The notes beneath the pieces are model-generated. The model worked only from the letters and a program-made list of their open reading frames with translations. It had not been told where the DNA came from and searched no databases. From assembly GCA_027483785.1 (NCBI GenBank), contig JAIXTU010000163.1:1-7354 (forward strand): DNA of 7,354 bases, read 5' to 3'. The position numbers and the translations under genes were made by a program. The DNA is from Flavobacterium sp. (GTDB lineage: Bacteria > Bacteroidota > Bacteroidia > Flavobacteriales > Flavobacteriaceae). How positions within the stretch are numbered: position 1 is the first letter of the stretch; each line of letters starts with the position of its first letter. Below, piece after piece: positions 1 to 6,943 of this stretch.

Positions 1-463
1 CAAATCCTTCGTATTTAATTTTATAGTCTTTCTCCATAGTAATTACGGCGTTTTCGCGTTTCGCTGCTTCCAGGTTACTTGCATTTTTGGCCATACCCAT
101 TACATAGGTTTCGGTTCCATCGGCAGAGAGGTTTGCGTTTGCGTTGCAGTGAATGGAGACAAAAATGTTTGCATCGGCGCGATTGGCGATGTTTGCACGT
201 TCCATAAGTTCGATAAAAACGTCGGTTTTACGTGTGTAAACCACATCGATATCGGGTTGTTTTTCTAAAATTTTCCCAACGCGAAGTACAACTTCCAGGG
301 CGATTCGTTTCTCTAAATATCCGTGATACGAAGCACCAAAGTCTTTTCCACCGTGACCTGCATCGAGAGCTACTTTAAATGTATTTGACTGAGCTGAAAC
401 AACTTGCGTAAAAAAAAGTATACTTAATGAAATGAATTGTAAAGATTTGCGTTTGAAGTTCAT
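1..463 (-). CDS. N-acetylmuramoyl-L-alanine amidase (Amidase_3), secreted; N-terminal part, cut by window edge
   Basis: Zinc amidase that cleaves the bond between N-acetylmuramic acid and L-alanine in peptidoglycan, acting in the periplasm. The visible 154 residues start at ATG (463-461) with a signal peptide: basic MNFKRK, a hydrophobic core around residues 9-22, and likely cleavage after VVSA (residue 24). The mature protein opens with VALDAGHGGKDFGA, the Amidase_3 signature. From family knowledge the zinc ligands are His37, Glu51 (in GYLEKR) and His105 (in FVSIHCNAN); all three are present. The stretch YTRKTD...ERANIANRADA is also typical. The second catalytic glutamate would lie in the C-terminal part, outside the window. 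The gene is divergent from the lptD-like gene and has its own candidate promoter. Family assignment is firm; which paralogue this is (cell division or general turnover) cannot be told from the fragment. Confidence 0.93.
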   Translation of the reverse strand, partial: MNFKRKSLQFISLSILFFTQVVSAQSNTFKVALDAGHGGKDFGASYHGYLEKRIALEVVLRVGKILEKQPDIDVVYTRKTDVFIELMERANIANRADANIFVSIHCNANANLSADGTETYVMGMAKNASNLEAAKRENAVITMEKDYKIKYEGF

Positions 464-539
464 CTTTCAGGCTTGTTTTTTGTGGATTTAAATGCTTCGT
501 TAAAATTACTTCCGGCTTATATAGCTGAAAAATTATATG

Positions 540-547
540 TAAGTTTG
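540..547 (+). promoter_or_regulatory. Possible -7 element for the lptD-like gene
   Basis: TAAGTTTG matches the TAnnTTTG consensus and lies 48 nt upstream of the TTG start, a plausible leader length. No TTG or TTTG is found at the expected distance upstream, so the promoter is incomplete by consensus. A second match, TACATTTG at 590-597, overlaps the start codon itself and is therefore a less likely promoter. Confidence 0.25.
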
Positions 548-555
548 ACCCACCA

Positions 556-572
556 AAAAGTGCGCCACTTTT
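556..572. promoter_or_regulatory. Perfect 7-bp inverted repeat in the divergent intergenic region
   Basis: AAAAGTG, a 3-nt centre CGC, then CACTTTT: a perfect inverted repeat between the two divergent genes. It covers the predicted transcription start of the amidase and lies in the leader of the lptD-like gene if that transcript starts near 554. It could be an operator for a dimeric regulator or a small RNA hairpin. No T-run follows that would make it a terminator with a function here. Confidence 0.35.
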
Positions 573-574
573 CA

Positions 575-605
575 CAAAAGTAGTATTAATACATTTGCGT
601 TCAAA
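575..605 (-). promoter_or_regulatory. Candidate Bacteroidota-type promoter for the amidase gene
   Basis: Read on the minus strand, TTTG (605-602) is followed after 19 nt by TACTTTTG (582-575), a full match to TAnnTTTG. The phylum's -33/-7 consensus is TTTG and TAnnTTTG with roughly this spacing. Transcription would start near 568 and leave a leader of about 105 nt before the amidase ATG. The -33 box lies inside the first codons of the divergent lptD-like gene. Such short motifs occur by chance in A/T-rich DNA, so this is a prediction from consensus and position. Confidence 0.5.
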
Positions 606-3252
606 CTTACTTCATATCGTTTTTTTAGCAACGTTTTTAACAATCTGTTGCGGAAAAGTTCAGGCGCAGGATTTGCCTGCAAAACCACTTAACGTTTCAC
701 GTACCCCAGACAATACTATGAAGGTATCGCTACCGACCACAACCAGCGATACATCAAAAAAAGGTAGTGTTGAACCCAAGAAACCCGTCTTAGAAGACAT
801 CGTTCGCCGAAAGGCAAAAGGTTACGAGCGAATGAACCAGAAGACAAAGCAGTTAACGCTTTACGATGAAGCCGAATTGTACTACCAAGACGTTGAACTT
901 ACTGCAGGAATAATTGTAATGAATTACGAAACGAATGAAGTTTCGGCGGGAAGAATTAAAGATTCAACAGGTACATTAACGCAGCGACCTGTCTTCAAAC
1001 AAGGTACCAATGTTGTTGAGCCCGACTCGATTCGTTTCAATACCAAAACTAAAAAGGTAATTATTTACAATTCGCGTTCGCAACAGGGAGAACTAAATTT
1101 TATTTCCGAAATAGCTAAACGAGAAAACGATTCGGTTTACTTTTTATCGAGAACGAAGTTTACTACTTCCGAAGATATCGACAATCCGGAATATTACTTT
1201 TTGGCACAAAAGGCAAAATTTGTTCCTAAAAAGAAAGTAGTTGTTGGGTTTACGAATATGTATATTGCCGACGTACCGACGCCTATTGCCGTGCCCTTTG
1301 CTTTTTTTCCAATGACTACTAAAAGTCAGTCGGGTGTGTTAATCCCAACTTTTAACGACACGAACAATCGCGGATATTCCCTGCAAAACGGTGGTTACTA
1401 TTTTGCTATCAGCGATTATCTGGATTTGAAGTTAACTGGTGATTATTTCACAAACGGCAGTTACGGAATTCGAGCCGAGACAAATTATGCTTTGCGTTAC
1501 AAGTTCCGTGGCAATGTGAATTTTAGGTATGAAAACCAAGTTTTTAGCGAACGTGGTTTCCCAGATTATAGCAGAACTACTCTTTACAACATTCAATGGA
1601 GTCATGCGCAAGACGGAAAATCGAATCCGAATTCGCGATTTTCAGCTTCGGTGAATTTGGGAAGCTCGCAGTTTTTCCAAACTTCATTTAATCAAATGGC
1701 GGCTGCATCTCGTTTAAATAATACGCTAGCGTCGTCGGTATCGTACTCGAAAACATTTAATTGGGAGCCGCAGGTAAACATCACTTTGTCGGCAACGCAT
1801 TCGCAGAATACTCAGTCGCAAGTCATAAACATGACATTACCTACTTTCAATGCCAGTATGGACCGTGTGTTTCCGTTTGCTCCGAAAGAAGGAATTAAAA
1901 AAGGATTCTTCCAAAACATCAATTTCCAATACAATGTTCTTGGTGAAAACCGCATAAACACTACCGATTCATTATTTTTCAAGCCGGAAATGTTCCGCGA
2001 TGCCCAAGCTGGAATGCGCCACAGTATTCCGATTAACACGAATATAAAGTTATTTAAGTATTTCAGTGTTCCGTTTAATGTGAACTACAATGAGGTTTGG
2101 TACATCAAGACGATTAACCGACGATTTGATCAAGATTTGAACCAAGTAGTTGAACGCGAGGTAGGTGGATTTGATTCGTTTAGAACCTATAACTTCAGTA
2201 CAGGTATTGGTACAACGATTTATGGAACTTATGATTTTGGAGATAAGGGTAAGCTAAAAGCGATTCGCCACGTGATGCGTCCGACGGTTTCTTACAACTA
2301 TACACCAAGTTTTGATCGGTATTACGATACTTACGCGACCGATGCCAGCGGAAATATGCAAAAGGAATACACCCGTTTTGAAAACGGTATTTATGGTGCA
2401 CCGCAAAGAAATTACAGCAATGTGCTTGGTTTTCAGTTATCGAACACTTTCGAGGCAAAAGTAACCGACAAAGATTCTACCAAGACAGAGTATAAAAAAA
2501 TCATGTTGCTTAACAACTTGAATTTCCAAACAGGTTACGATATTAGCGCCGATTCGCTGCGATGGTCGCCGGTACGCGTTAGTGGAAGCACATTGTTGTT
2601 CAAAGAGAAAATGAACGTGAACCTTGCGGCTACACTCGATCCGTATTCGATCAATGCGGCAGGACGGCGTATCAATACATTCAATATCGACAATGGTGGA
2701 TCGTTGTTCCGACTTACCAGTGCTAACGTAACCATGAATTACTCGTTTGACAGTAATTTCGGGAATAAGAAAAACAATGCTGCGGGCGAAGAAAACCAGC
2801 GTAACGGCGGTCGAGAAGACGATTTATTTGGAACTGCGACGGATTTTGGGGACCGACGGAAATCGCAGTTTGATGAAGATGATGAAGATGCCAAACCGTT
2901 GGAATTATACGCCGCTGACATACCGTGGGATTTGACTTTAGCCTATTCGCTTACGTATTCTAACGATAGAAGGCAAGGCGAAATCACAGGCAATAGTATT
3001 ATGGCTTCTGGCAATTTAACGCTTACGCCGAAGTGGAAAATTGGTGCGTCGACAGGTTACGACTTTGTTCAAAAAGGTATTACGTATACACAACTTCGAT
3101 TTGAACGTGATTTGTTGAGTTGGCGCATGGATTTTCCGTGGGTTCCGATTGATATTTACAAATCGTGGGGATTCTTTATTGGAATCAAGAGCGGTATGTT
3201 GAGTGATATTAAGTGGGAACGTCAGAGTTTGCCCGAAGGCGGACGACGTTAA
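595..3252 (+). CDS. lptD: LptD-like LPS-assembly outer-membrane protein (Bacteroidota type)
   Basis: Predicted outer-membrane beta-barrel that inserts lipopolysaccharide into the outer leaflet as the last part of the Lpt pathway. The 885 residues begin with a signal peptide (hydrophobic core about 5-17, likely cleavage after KVQA, residue 24). A periplasmic OstA/LptA-like beta-rich domain follows at about residues 85-215 (YYQDVELTAGIIVMNYETN, then YNSRSQQGELNF). A long barrel region continues to the C-terminus, with the typical PFAFFPM...SGVLIPTF entry near residues 235-255 and many alternating amphipathic strands. A polar segment at about 723-765 probably forms a loop. The start is TTG: the frame is closed by a stop at 526-528, the next ATG (718) would remove the signal peptide, and no ATG lies in frame between. 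The mature protein has no cysteine. Length is normal for the phylum. ridA follows 41 nt downstream. Confidence 0.88.
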   Translation: MRSNLLHIVFLATFLTICCGKVQAQDLPAKPLNVSRTPDNTMKVSLPTTTSDTSKKGSVEPKKPVLEDIVRRKAKGYERMNQKTKQLTLYDEAELYYQDVELTAGIIVMNYETNEVSAGRIKDSTGTLTQRPVFKQGTNVVEPDSIRFNTKTKKVIIYNSRSQQGELNFISEIAKRENDSVYFLSRTKFTTSEDIDNPEYYFLAQKAKFVPKKKVVVGFTNMYIADVPTPIAVPFAFFPMTTKSQSGVLIPTFNDTNNRGYSLQNGGYYFAISDYLDLKLTGDYFTNGSYGIRAETNYALRYKFRGNVNFRYENQVFSERGFPDYSRTTLYNIQWSHAQDGKSNPNSRFSASVNLGSSQFFQTSFNQMAAASRLNNTLASSVSYSKTFNWEPQVNITLSATHSQNTQSQVINMTLPTFNASMDRVFPFAPKEGIKKGFFQNINFQYNVLGENRINTTDSLFFKPEMFRDAQAGMRHSIPINTNIKLFKYFSVPFNVNYNEVWYIKTINRRFDQDLNQVVEREVGGFDSFRTYNFSTGIGTTIYGTYDFGDKGKLKAIRHVMRPTVSYNYTPSFDRYYDTYATDASGNMQKEYTRFENGIYGAPQRNYSNVLGFQLSNTFEAKVTDKDSTKTEYKKIMLLNNLNFQTGYDISADSLRWSPVRVSGSTLLFKEKMNVNLAATLDPYSINAAGRRINTFNIDNGGSLFRLTSANVTMNYSFDSNFGNKKNNAAGEENQRNGGREDDLFGTATDFGDRRKSQFDEDDEDAKPLELYAADIPWDLTLAYSLTYSNDRRQGEITGNSIMASGNLTLTPKWKIGASTGYDFVQKGITYTQLRFERDLLSWRMDFPWVPIDIYKSWGFFIGIKSGMLSDIKWERQSLPEGGRR
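2872..2889 (+). repeat. Tandem 9-bp repeat inside the lptD-like gene
   Basis: GATGAAGAT occurs twice in direct succession (2872-2880 and 2881-2889), encoding DEDDED at residues 760-765. It lies at the end of a charged, Asn/Gly/Glu/Asp-rich segment that interrupts the barrel strands, where in-frame copy-number change would be tolerated. Two copies are few, so this is only a minor low-complexity site. Confidence 0.7.
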
Positions 3253-3293
3253 TTTGTTCGTTCGTTCAGCAAGAAAATCGTACTTTTATAATT

Positions 3294-3677
3294 ATGAAAA
3301 AAATCATTTACACGGCTAATGCGCCTGCTCCCATTGGCCCATACAACCAAGCCGTTCAATTTGGAAATCAGCTATATACGAGTGGACAGATTGCGATAGA
3401 CCCAACGACTGGCCATTTGAAGATAAAGAATGTGGCCGAGCAAACAGAACAGGTCATGGAGAACTTGCGAGCGGTTTTAGAAGCTGCTGGTTTTCAATTT
3501 TCGGATGTAGTAAAAACGAGTATTTTCCTGACGGACATGAACGATTTTGCTACGGTGAATGCAGTTTACGAAAAGTACTTCGACGAATCGGTAGCGCCTG
3601 CTCGAGAAACAGTAGCTGTGCAAGGATTACCTAAAGGAGTAGATGTCGAAATATCGATGATTGCGTTTAAAGAATAA
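3294..3677 (+). CDS. ridA: RidA-family reactive intermediate deaminase (YjgF/YER057c/UK114)
   Basis: Small cytoplasmic enzyme, trimeric in the family, that hydrolyses reactive enamine/imine intermediates released by PLP enzymes to ketoacids and ammonia. The protein is 127 residues from ATG at 3294, the usual length. The frame stays open upstream to 3213 within lptD, but homology starts at MKKIIYTANAPAPIGPYNQ, so the later ATG is chosen. Family signatures are GPYNQAV (15-21), LYTSGQIAIDP (27-37), EQTEQVMENL (49-58) and PARETVAVQGLPKGVDVEI (102-120). Arg104 and Glu119 correspond to the substrate-binding Arg105 and catalytic-site Glu120 of E. coli RidA, so it should be active. It lies 41 nt after the lptD-like stop with no clear promoter between, suggesting co-transcription, although its function is unrelated to LPS export. 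Confidence 0.95.
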   Translation: MKKIIYTANAPAPIGPYNQAVQFGNQLYTSGQIAIDPTTGHLKIKNVAEQTEQVMENLRAVLEAAGFQFSDVVKTSIFLTDMNDFATVNAVYEKYFDESVAPARETVAVQGLPKGVDVEISMIAFKE

Positions 3678-3687
3678 TTTCTTTTTT
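3669..3687 (+). terminator. Weak candidate terminator after ridA
   Basis: AAAGAA, loop TAAT, TTCTTT and then TTT form an A/T-rich 6-bp hairpin with a short T-run that includes the ridA stop codon. The stem is thermodynamically weak. A second A/T hairpin (TTTTTA 3723-3728 / TAAAAA 3734-3739) lies just beyond the stop of the convergent minus-strand gene. The 62-nt gap between the convergent genes is where termination from both sides is expected, but neither structure is strong. Confidence 0.3.
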
Positions 3688-3739
3688 AAACACGGTCAAA
3701 GTATTCGAAATCACCTAGAGCATTTTTAAAGAGTAAAAA

Positions 3740-4246
3740 CTAATCTAAATGTTCAACTACTTCGATGTTATTGCCTTCAATAACGCGACTCAAATCGCCT
3801 TGAATAGTACTCGAAATACCTGAATAAAGCTTTACTTGCTTGGTTTCGCTGTTGGTGATTCTCAGCCCAGCGGTAGTCGAACCTGATCCGCGGTCGTGTT
3901 GTTCGTAAATGACGTACTGGTCGTCGTCGATTTTAAATCGGACCAACTCAACATCAATTTGTTTTCCGTTACCTAAAAAAGCTACTCGATGGGAATATTT
4001 AAACTGTTTCCAACTATTTGGTTTTGGTTTGGGAAATTCGTTCTTATCGCCCTGCGGATTCACTAAACGAAATTGCAAATAGTAATCGGTTTTATCTTTA
4101 AGCAGTGTAATTTCCTCACCAGATTTAGCTTTGAAACGCAAAATGGCTTCTTCGTTTTCAGCCAATACAAGTTGCGCATAATTGAATTGTCCGAGGAAAA
4201 GAAAACTGACTGCAAAAATTATTTTGAAAGGAAAAAGAAGTCTCAT
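3740..4246 (-). CDS. Secreted protein of unknown function
   Basis: I do not recognise a family. The 168-residue product has a clear Sec signal peptide: Arg2 and Lys8, a hydrophobic core at about 9-18, and likely cleavage after NYA (residue 24). The mature part of about 144 residues has alternating hydrophobic and polar residues suggestive of a mostly beta fold (for example EEAILRFKAKSGEEITLL, then YYLQFRLVNP). It contains a proline/lysine-rich linker near residues 70-78 and no cysteine. There is no lipobox and no membrane segment after the signal, so it is probably a soluble periplasmic or exported protein. Its ATG lies 3 nt after the stop of the DoxX-family gene, implying co-transcription and probably translational coupling. 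The intact frame, signal peptide and tight spacing make it a real gene; its role is unknown. Confidence 0.8.
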   Translation of the reverse strand: MRLLFPFKIIFAVSFLFLGQFNYAQLVLAENEEAILRFKAKSGEEITLLKDKTDYYLQFRLVNPQGDKNEFPKPKPNSWKQFKYSHRVAFLGNGKQIDVELVRFKIDDDQYVIYEQHDRGSGSTTAGLRITNSETKQVKLYSGISSTIQGDLSRVIEGNNIEVVEHLD

Positions 4247-4249
4247 AGT

Positions 4250-4624
4250 TTAAAATAGCGATTTGATTTTCTCGCGGTCGGTGATTAAAATATAAATGTC
4301 CATAAGTAACAGCGGTATCGCGAGTGCTAATCCGCTTGGTTCAACGCTTGCGCAGAAGGCATTGATTCCGATTAAAATTGGAAACGAAACGATTGCACCT
4401 AATGCTCGAAAACGAGGAAAAAGAAGTAATAGACCGCCGAGAATTTCGCCGATACCGACTAAGGGCATCAACCAAGAAATTTCGACAAATGCGGCAAAAT
4501 CTTTTTGCATTTCAGGATTCATTTGTTCGGTCATGGGCATGTATTCTAAGAATTTATTTAAGCCACCGTTCAAGAACATGAGACCTAAAATCCAAGCTGC
4601 AGCAAGTGTTGTGATTTTTTTCAT
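4250..4624 (-). CDS. DoxX-family membrane protein
   Basis: Small inner-membrane protein of 124 residues with four predicted transmembrane segments, at about 4-22, 51-69, 74-92 and 98-115. The conserved DoxX-family features are visible: LGLMFLNGGLNKF followed by YMPM after the first segment, GIGEILGGLLLLFPRFRALG in segments two to three, and LALAIPLLLMDIYIL in the last. The family is named after the DoxDA subunit of archaeal thiosulfate:quinone oxidoreductase. Bacterial members of this short type mostly lack an assigned reaction and have been linked to redox or membrane stress, so no substrate is claimed. It is first in a minus-strand pair; the downstream secreted-protein gene starts 3 nt after its TAA. 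No convincing promoter was found upstream. Confidence 0.85.
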   Translation of the reverse strand: MKKITTLAAAWILGLMFLNGGLNKFLEYMPMTEQMNPEMQKDFAAFVEISWLMPLVGIGEILGGLLLLFPRFRALGAIVSFPILIGINAFCASVEPSGLALAIPLLLMDIYILITDREKIKSLF

Positions 4625-5029
4625 GGTTTTTTATTTTCTGAATGCTAACGTAGTAAAAATTTATTAGGAGTATGTTTTATTACTGTAAAAAACGAATGAA
4701 TTGCGAAAGATAAACGATTTAAGACATACGTTTTAAAATTGATGCGAGGCTTTGAAGCGCTGTAACAGTTTTGTTTTCGACATTTTTAAAATTTCGAAAC
4801 CTGTTTTTTGGAACGGGCGCTGGTAACGATTTCCCACGAGCGATTGAAGTGGATAGCTTGCCGCAGAAAAAGCAACTTTTTGTGGGAGTTTAACGGCGAC
4901 AACGAGAGCCGGAAAAACGACCTAGCAAAAAGCGCTTTTTGTGTGGCAACTAGAAACGAAAAGCGCGGCCTGCCCGACCCGATTCACTTAAAAAAGGGCA
5001 GGCGTGGCACAAAAGCCATCGAAATTAAT
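4625..5029. other. 405-bp intergenic region without a convincing gene
   Basis: This separates the GH127-type gene (ends at 5030) from the DoxX gene (starts at 4624), both on the minus strand. The half next to DoxX (4625-4800) is A/T-rich and should hold its promoter. The only partial match is TATCTTTC on the minus strand (4712-4705), without a -33 box. It also has a near-palindrome at 4778-4796 (8 of 9 pairs around a central T). The other half (about 4801-5010) differs: it is richer in G+C and full of inverted repeats, and is described separately. An 84-codon plus-strand frame crosses it from a TTG at 4808, but I do not accept it as a gene. Confidence 0.75.
4801..5010. repeat. Palindrome-rich structured intergenic element (candidate dispersed repeat or RNA)
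   Basis: Two nearly identical hairpins occur 60 nt apart: AAAAAGC-AA-CTTTTTGTG (4867-4884) and AAAAAGC-G-CTTTTTGTG (4927-4943). The second contains a perfect 16-bp palindrome, CAAAAAGCGCTTTTTG (4926-4941). A third inverted repeat is GCCTGCCC (4968-4975) with GGGCAGGC (4996-5003), separated by 20 nt. The stretch is visibly more GC-rich than the DNA on its left. Regular hairpins at fixed spacing, in a gap between genes, resemble the REP-like or MITE-like elements found dispersed in bacterial genomes. No transposase, target-site duplication or clear terminal repeat is visible. Whether it recurs elsewhere cannot be seen from one copy. Confidence 0.5.
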
Positions 5030-6943
5030 TTAGTTCTGAACTGTAAATGCTGCTTGTCGTAAAATTGTTTTTCCAAAAGGAATTAAAGTTACCTTTTCAA
5101 TACGCTTGGATTGAGTATTGAACAAACGAACAACCATTTCATTGTTCTTGTATTTCGCCTCATGCTTATCGATGAAACGGTACTGAATATTTTCGGTAGG
5201 CTGATACGTTAAATCTGTGAAAGTCGACGAGTAGGTGCGACCAGCAATTTCTTGACTATCAATTGATTTTGCATATAACAAAGCTCCATACGCAAAATAA
5301 TGTTCGTTTTTTGAACTCTTTTTAACCTGAACATCCGTTTTAAATTCGAGTGTAACGGCGTCTTGCTCTTTAAAGGTTCGTTCGATTTTGATGTAATCGC
5401 CGTCGTACACAAAACGCTCTTTTGTAAGCACTTGCGTTGCCCAAGCTGGTTTTCGAATTTTAATGGTGAGCATTTTTGACGCACCTAACGTTATGCGGAA
5501 ATTCATTTTATTATCGTACGGATAATTGGTTTCATTGATAATTTTCACGGTCGTACCGTTTGCATTTGTCTCTAAAACATTGGGCATTAGCAAAGTAGCC
5601 ACAAACGTCGATTCGTTTTCGCGCATCCACGCGTTTTGAATAAAGTAGGGTGAAATTCGTCCGGCATTCGGATTGCAACAAACGGCAACATCCTGATGTG
5701 CAGCCGAATACTTGTAACGCGTTTGCTTTCGATCGGGTTCAACTTCACCGTTTTTTGTTCCCAACATTTCAAACGAATTATCGGTTTTCAAATAAGCAAT
5801 GCACGACTTTTCGGGATGACGGGAACCTTGGGCTGCGTTGTAAAAAATGTTTTCAACCTCATCGCCAAGCGCGGCATTTCCCGTTTTCTGCAACAGCAAA
5901 CAATAACTGTCGAGCAATTCTTGCAAAGAACAATATTCGTAACCGGTATGCGACGCGTCGGCCGAGCGTTGGGCAATCCATTCATCGCCAATCGCGCCAC
6001 CCGAAACCGTTACCACCGATTTAATTTTCTGCAAATAGCGATTTAAAGCGGTATCCAATGTGCCATCTTTCGCGGCGTATTTGGCGATGATTAAAGTGCG
6101 AATGTGTTCAAAAGTATGCACGCCGTGCGATTGCAGCAAATAGCTTTCGTTAAGAACATTTTTTAATTGCGCATCGGCTTCGGTTTGGAAAGTATTGGAA
6201 AAATCGCGGTACAAAAACAAAGCGTATTCGCGGTATTTCTCGTTTTGTGTGTGATAAAACAGGCGTTCGAGCACATCGGTAAATGTGAGTCCGTGCGAAA
6301 CGCCGCCGTTAAAGCCGGTTCCTGAGAAAAACGGACTCGAATTGTGGATCGGATATCCTTGCATCACGTTATCAACGGCGCGTTCGACTGCTTTAAAAAC
6401 CGAGGTATCGTTAGAATACTCGTAATAGGCTAATAATCCGCGGTAAAGTGTTGCTTTTGCCCACAATTCGCCGTTTTCCGACTGAAATTGGTAGCGCAGA
6501 TCTTTGTCGTAAATTCCCAAATAGCCATCAGCATCTTGCGTTTGTAGGATACGTTTTACGTAGTTCTGTACTTTGATTATGCCTTTTTCATCGTCGAGCA
6601 GCAAGACGTTTCGCAAATAGCCGTCCCACCAATTCGATTGGGTTTCGCTGTTCCACCATTTGTACTGATCGTCGCCTGCTGCATCACCTTCCTTCATATT
6701 GCCCAAATCTTTGGCTTTAGAATTTTTACCTAAACGTTCGCTTCCGTATATCGGATCGTTGATCAGTTCAGGCACAATTTGATCGAGGTTTCCAACGAAA
6801 CCGTCGATATCTGCTTGCATTTGCGTGCGTAACCAACCTTGTGGTTTAATGCTTCCAAAGGGTAAGCTTTGAAATTTTTCTAATTGTTGCGCTTTCGCGG
6901 AAAGAAACTGAACTAAAAAAATGATGATTACTATTTTTTTCAT
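5030..6943 (-). CDS. Secreted DUF1680 / GH127-type glycosidase (beta-L-arabinofuranosidase-like)
   Basis: Predicted exo-glycosidase of the DUF1680 superfamily, of 637 residues. The signal peptide is MKKIVIIIFLVQFLSAKA with cleavage about after residue 18, so it acts in the periplasm or outside. The catalytic (alpha/alpha)6-type domain starts at LPFGSIKPQGWL (residues 27-38) and includes WWDGYLRN and QDADGYLG. Characterised GH127 HypBA1 uses a zinc site of one Glu and three Cys, one Cys being the nucleophile (Glu322, Cys340, Cys417, Cys418), with Glu338 as acid/base. Here Glu321, Glu336 and Cys338 (in YEYCS), Cys422 and Cys423 (in VCCNPN) sit at matching places, so it should be catalytic. Beta-rich domains follow after about residue 445. 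Its ATG overlaps the GH92 stop by 4 bp. DUF1680 includes other GH families, so beta-L-arabinofuranose as substrate is an inference. Confidence 0.87.
   Translation of the reverse strand: MKKIVIIIFLVQFLSAKAQQLEKFQSLPFGSIKPQGWLRTQMQADIDGFVGNLDQIVPELINDPIYGSERLGKNSKAKDLGNMKEGDAAGDDQYKWWNSETQSNWWDGYLRNVLLLDDEKGIIKVQNYVKRILQTQDADGYLGIYDKDLRYQFQSENGELWAKATLYRGLLAYYEYSNDTSVFKAVERAVDNVMQGYPIHNSSPFFSGTGFNGGVSHGLTFTDVLERLFYHTQNEKYREYALFLYRDFSNTFQTEADAQLKNVLNESYLLQSHGVHTFEHIRTLIIAKYAAKDGTLDTALNRYLQKIKSVVTVSGGAIGDEWIAQRSADASHTGYEYCSLQELLDSYCLLLQKTGNAALGDEVENIFYNAAQGSRHPEKSCIAYLKTDNSFEMLGTKNGEVEPDRKQTRYKYSAAHQDVAVCCNPNAGRISPYFIQNAWMRENESTFVATLLMPNVLETNANGTTVKIINETNYPYDNKMNFRITLGASKMLTIKIRKPAWATQVLTKERFVYDGDYIKIERTFKEQDAVTLEFKTDVQVKKSSKNEHYFAYGALLYAKSIDSQEIAGRTYSSTFTDLTYQPTENIQYRFIDKHEAKYKNNEMVVRLFNTQSKRIEKVTLIPFGKTILRQAAFTVQN

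Noticed and set aside
375..575. 66-codon minus-strand open frame
   Set aside because: It overlaps the amidase gene in another frame and spans the divergent promoter region; the amidase frame carries clear motifs.
3213..3293. Longer N-terminus for ridA (27 extra residues from an ATG inside lptD)
   Set aside because: The extension overlaps lptD, is not like any RidA N-terminus, and the family's normal first residues begin at the ATG at 3294.
3251..3293. Separate promoter for ridA
   Set aside because: TACTTTTA (3281-3288) is an imperfect -7 box, its distance from the nearest TTTG (3253-3256) is too long, and transcription would begin at or after the ridA ATG.
4296..4667. 123-codon plus-strand open frame opposite the DoxX gene
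   Set aside because: It is the antisense of a gene with strong family features and shows no family pattern of its own.
4968..5003. GC-rich inverted repeat as a terminator of the GH92-GH127 transcript
   Set aside because: The 20-nt loop is large and, on the minus strand, the T-run lies inside the loop instead of after the stem. A role in termination is possible but not supported.
4808..5062. 84-codon plus-strand open frame across the intergenic element
   Set aside because: It starts at TTG without supporting context, follows the palindromes rather than any protein-like pattern, runs 33 nt into the 3' end of the GH127-type gene, and matches no family I know.
5650..6046. Overlapping plus-strand open frames of 116 and 124 codons opposite the GH127-type gene
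   Set aside because: They are antisense frames over the conserved catalytic region; their composition (many Arg, His, Cys) is typical of spurious antisense translation.
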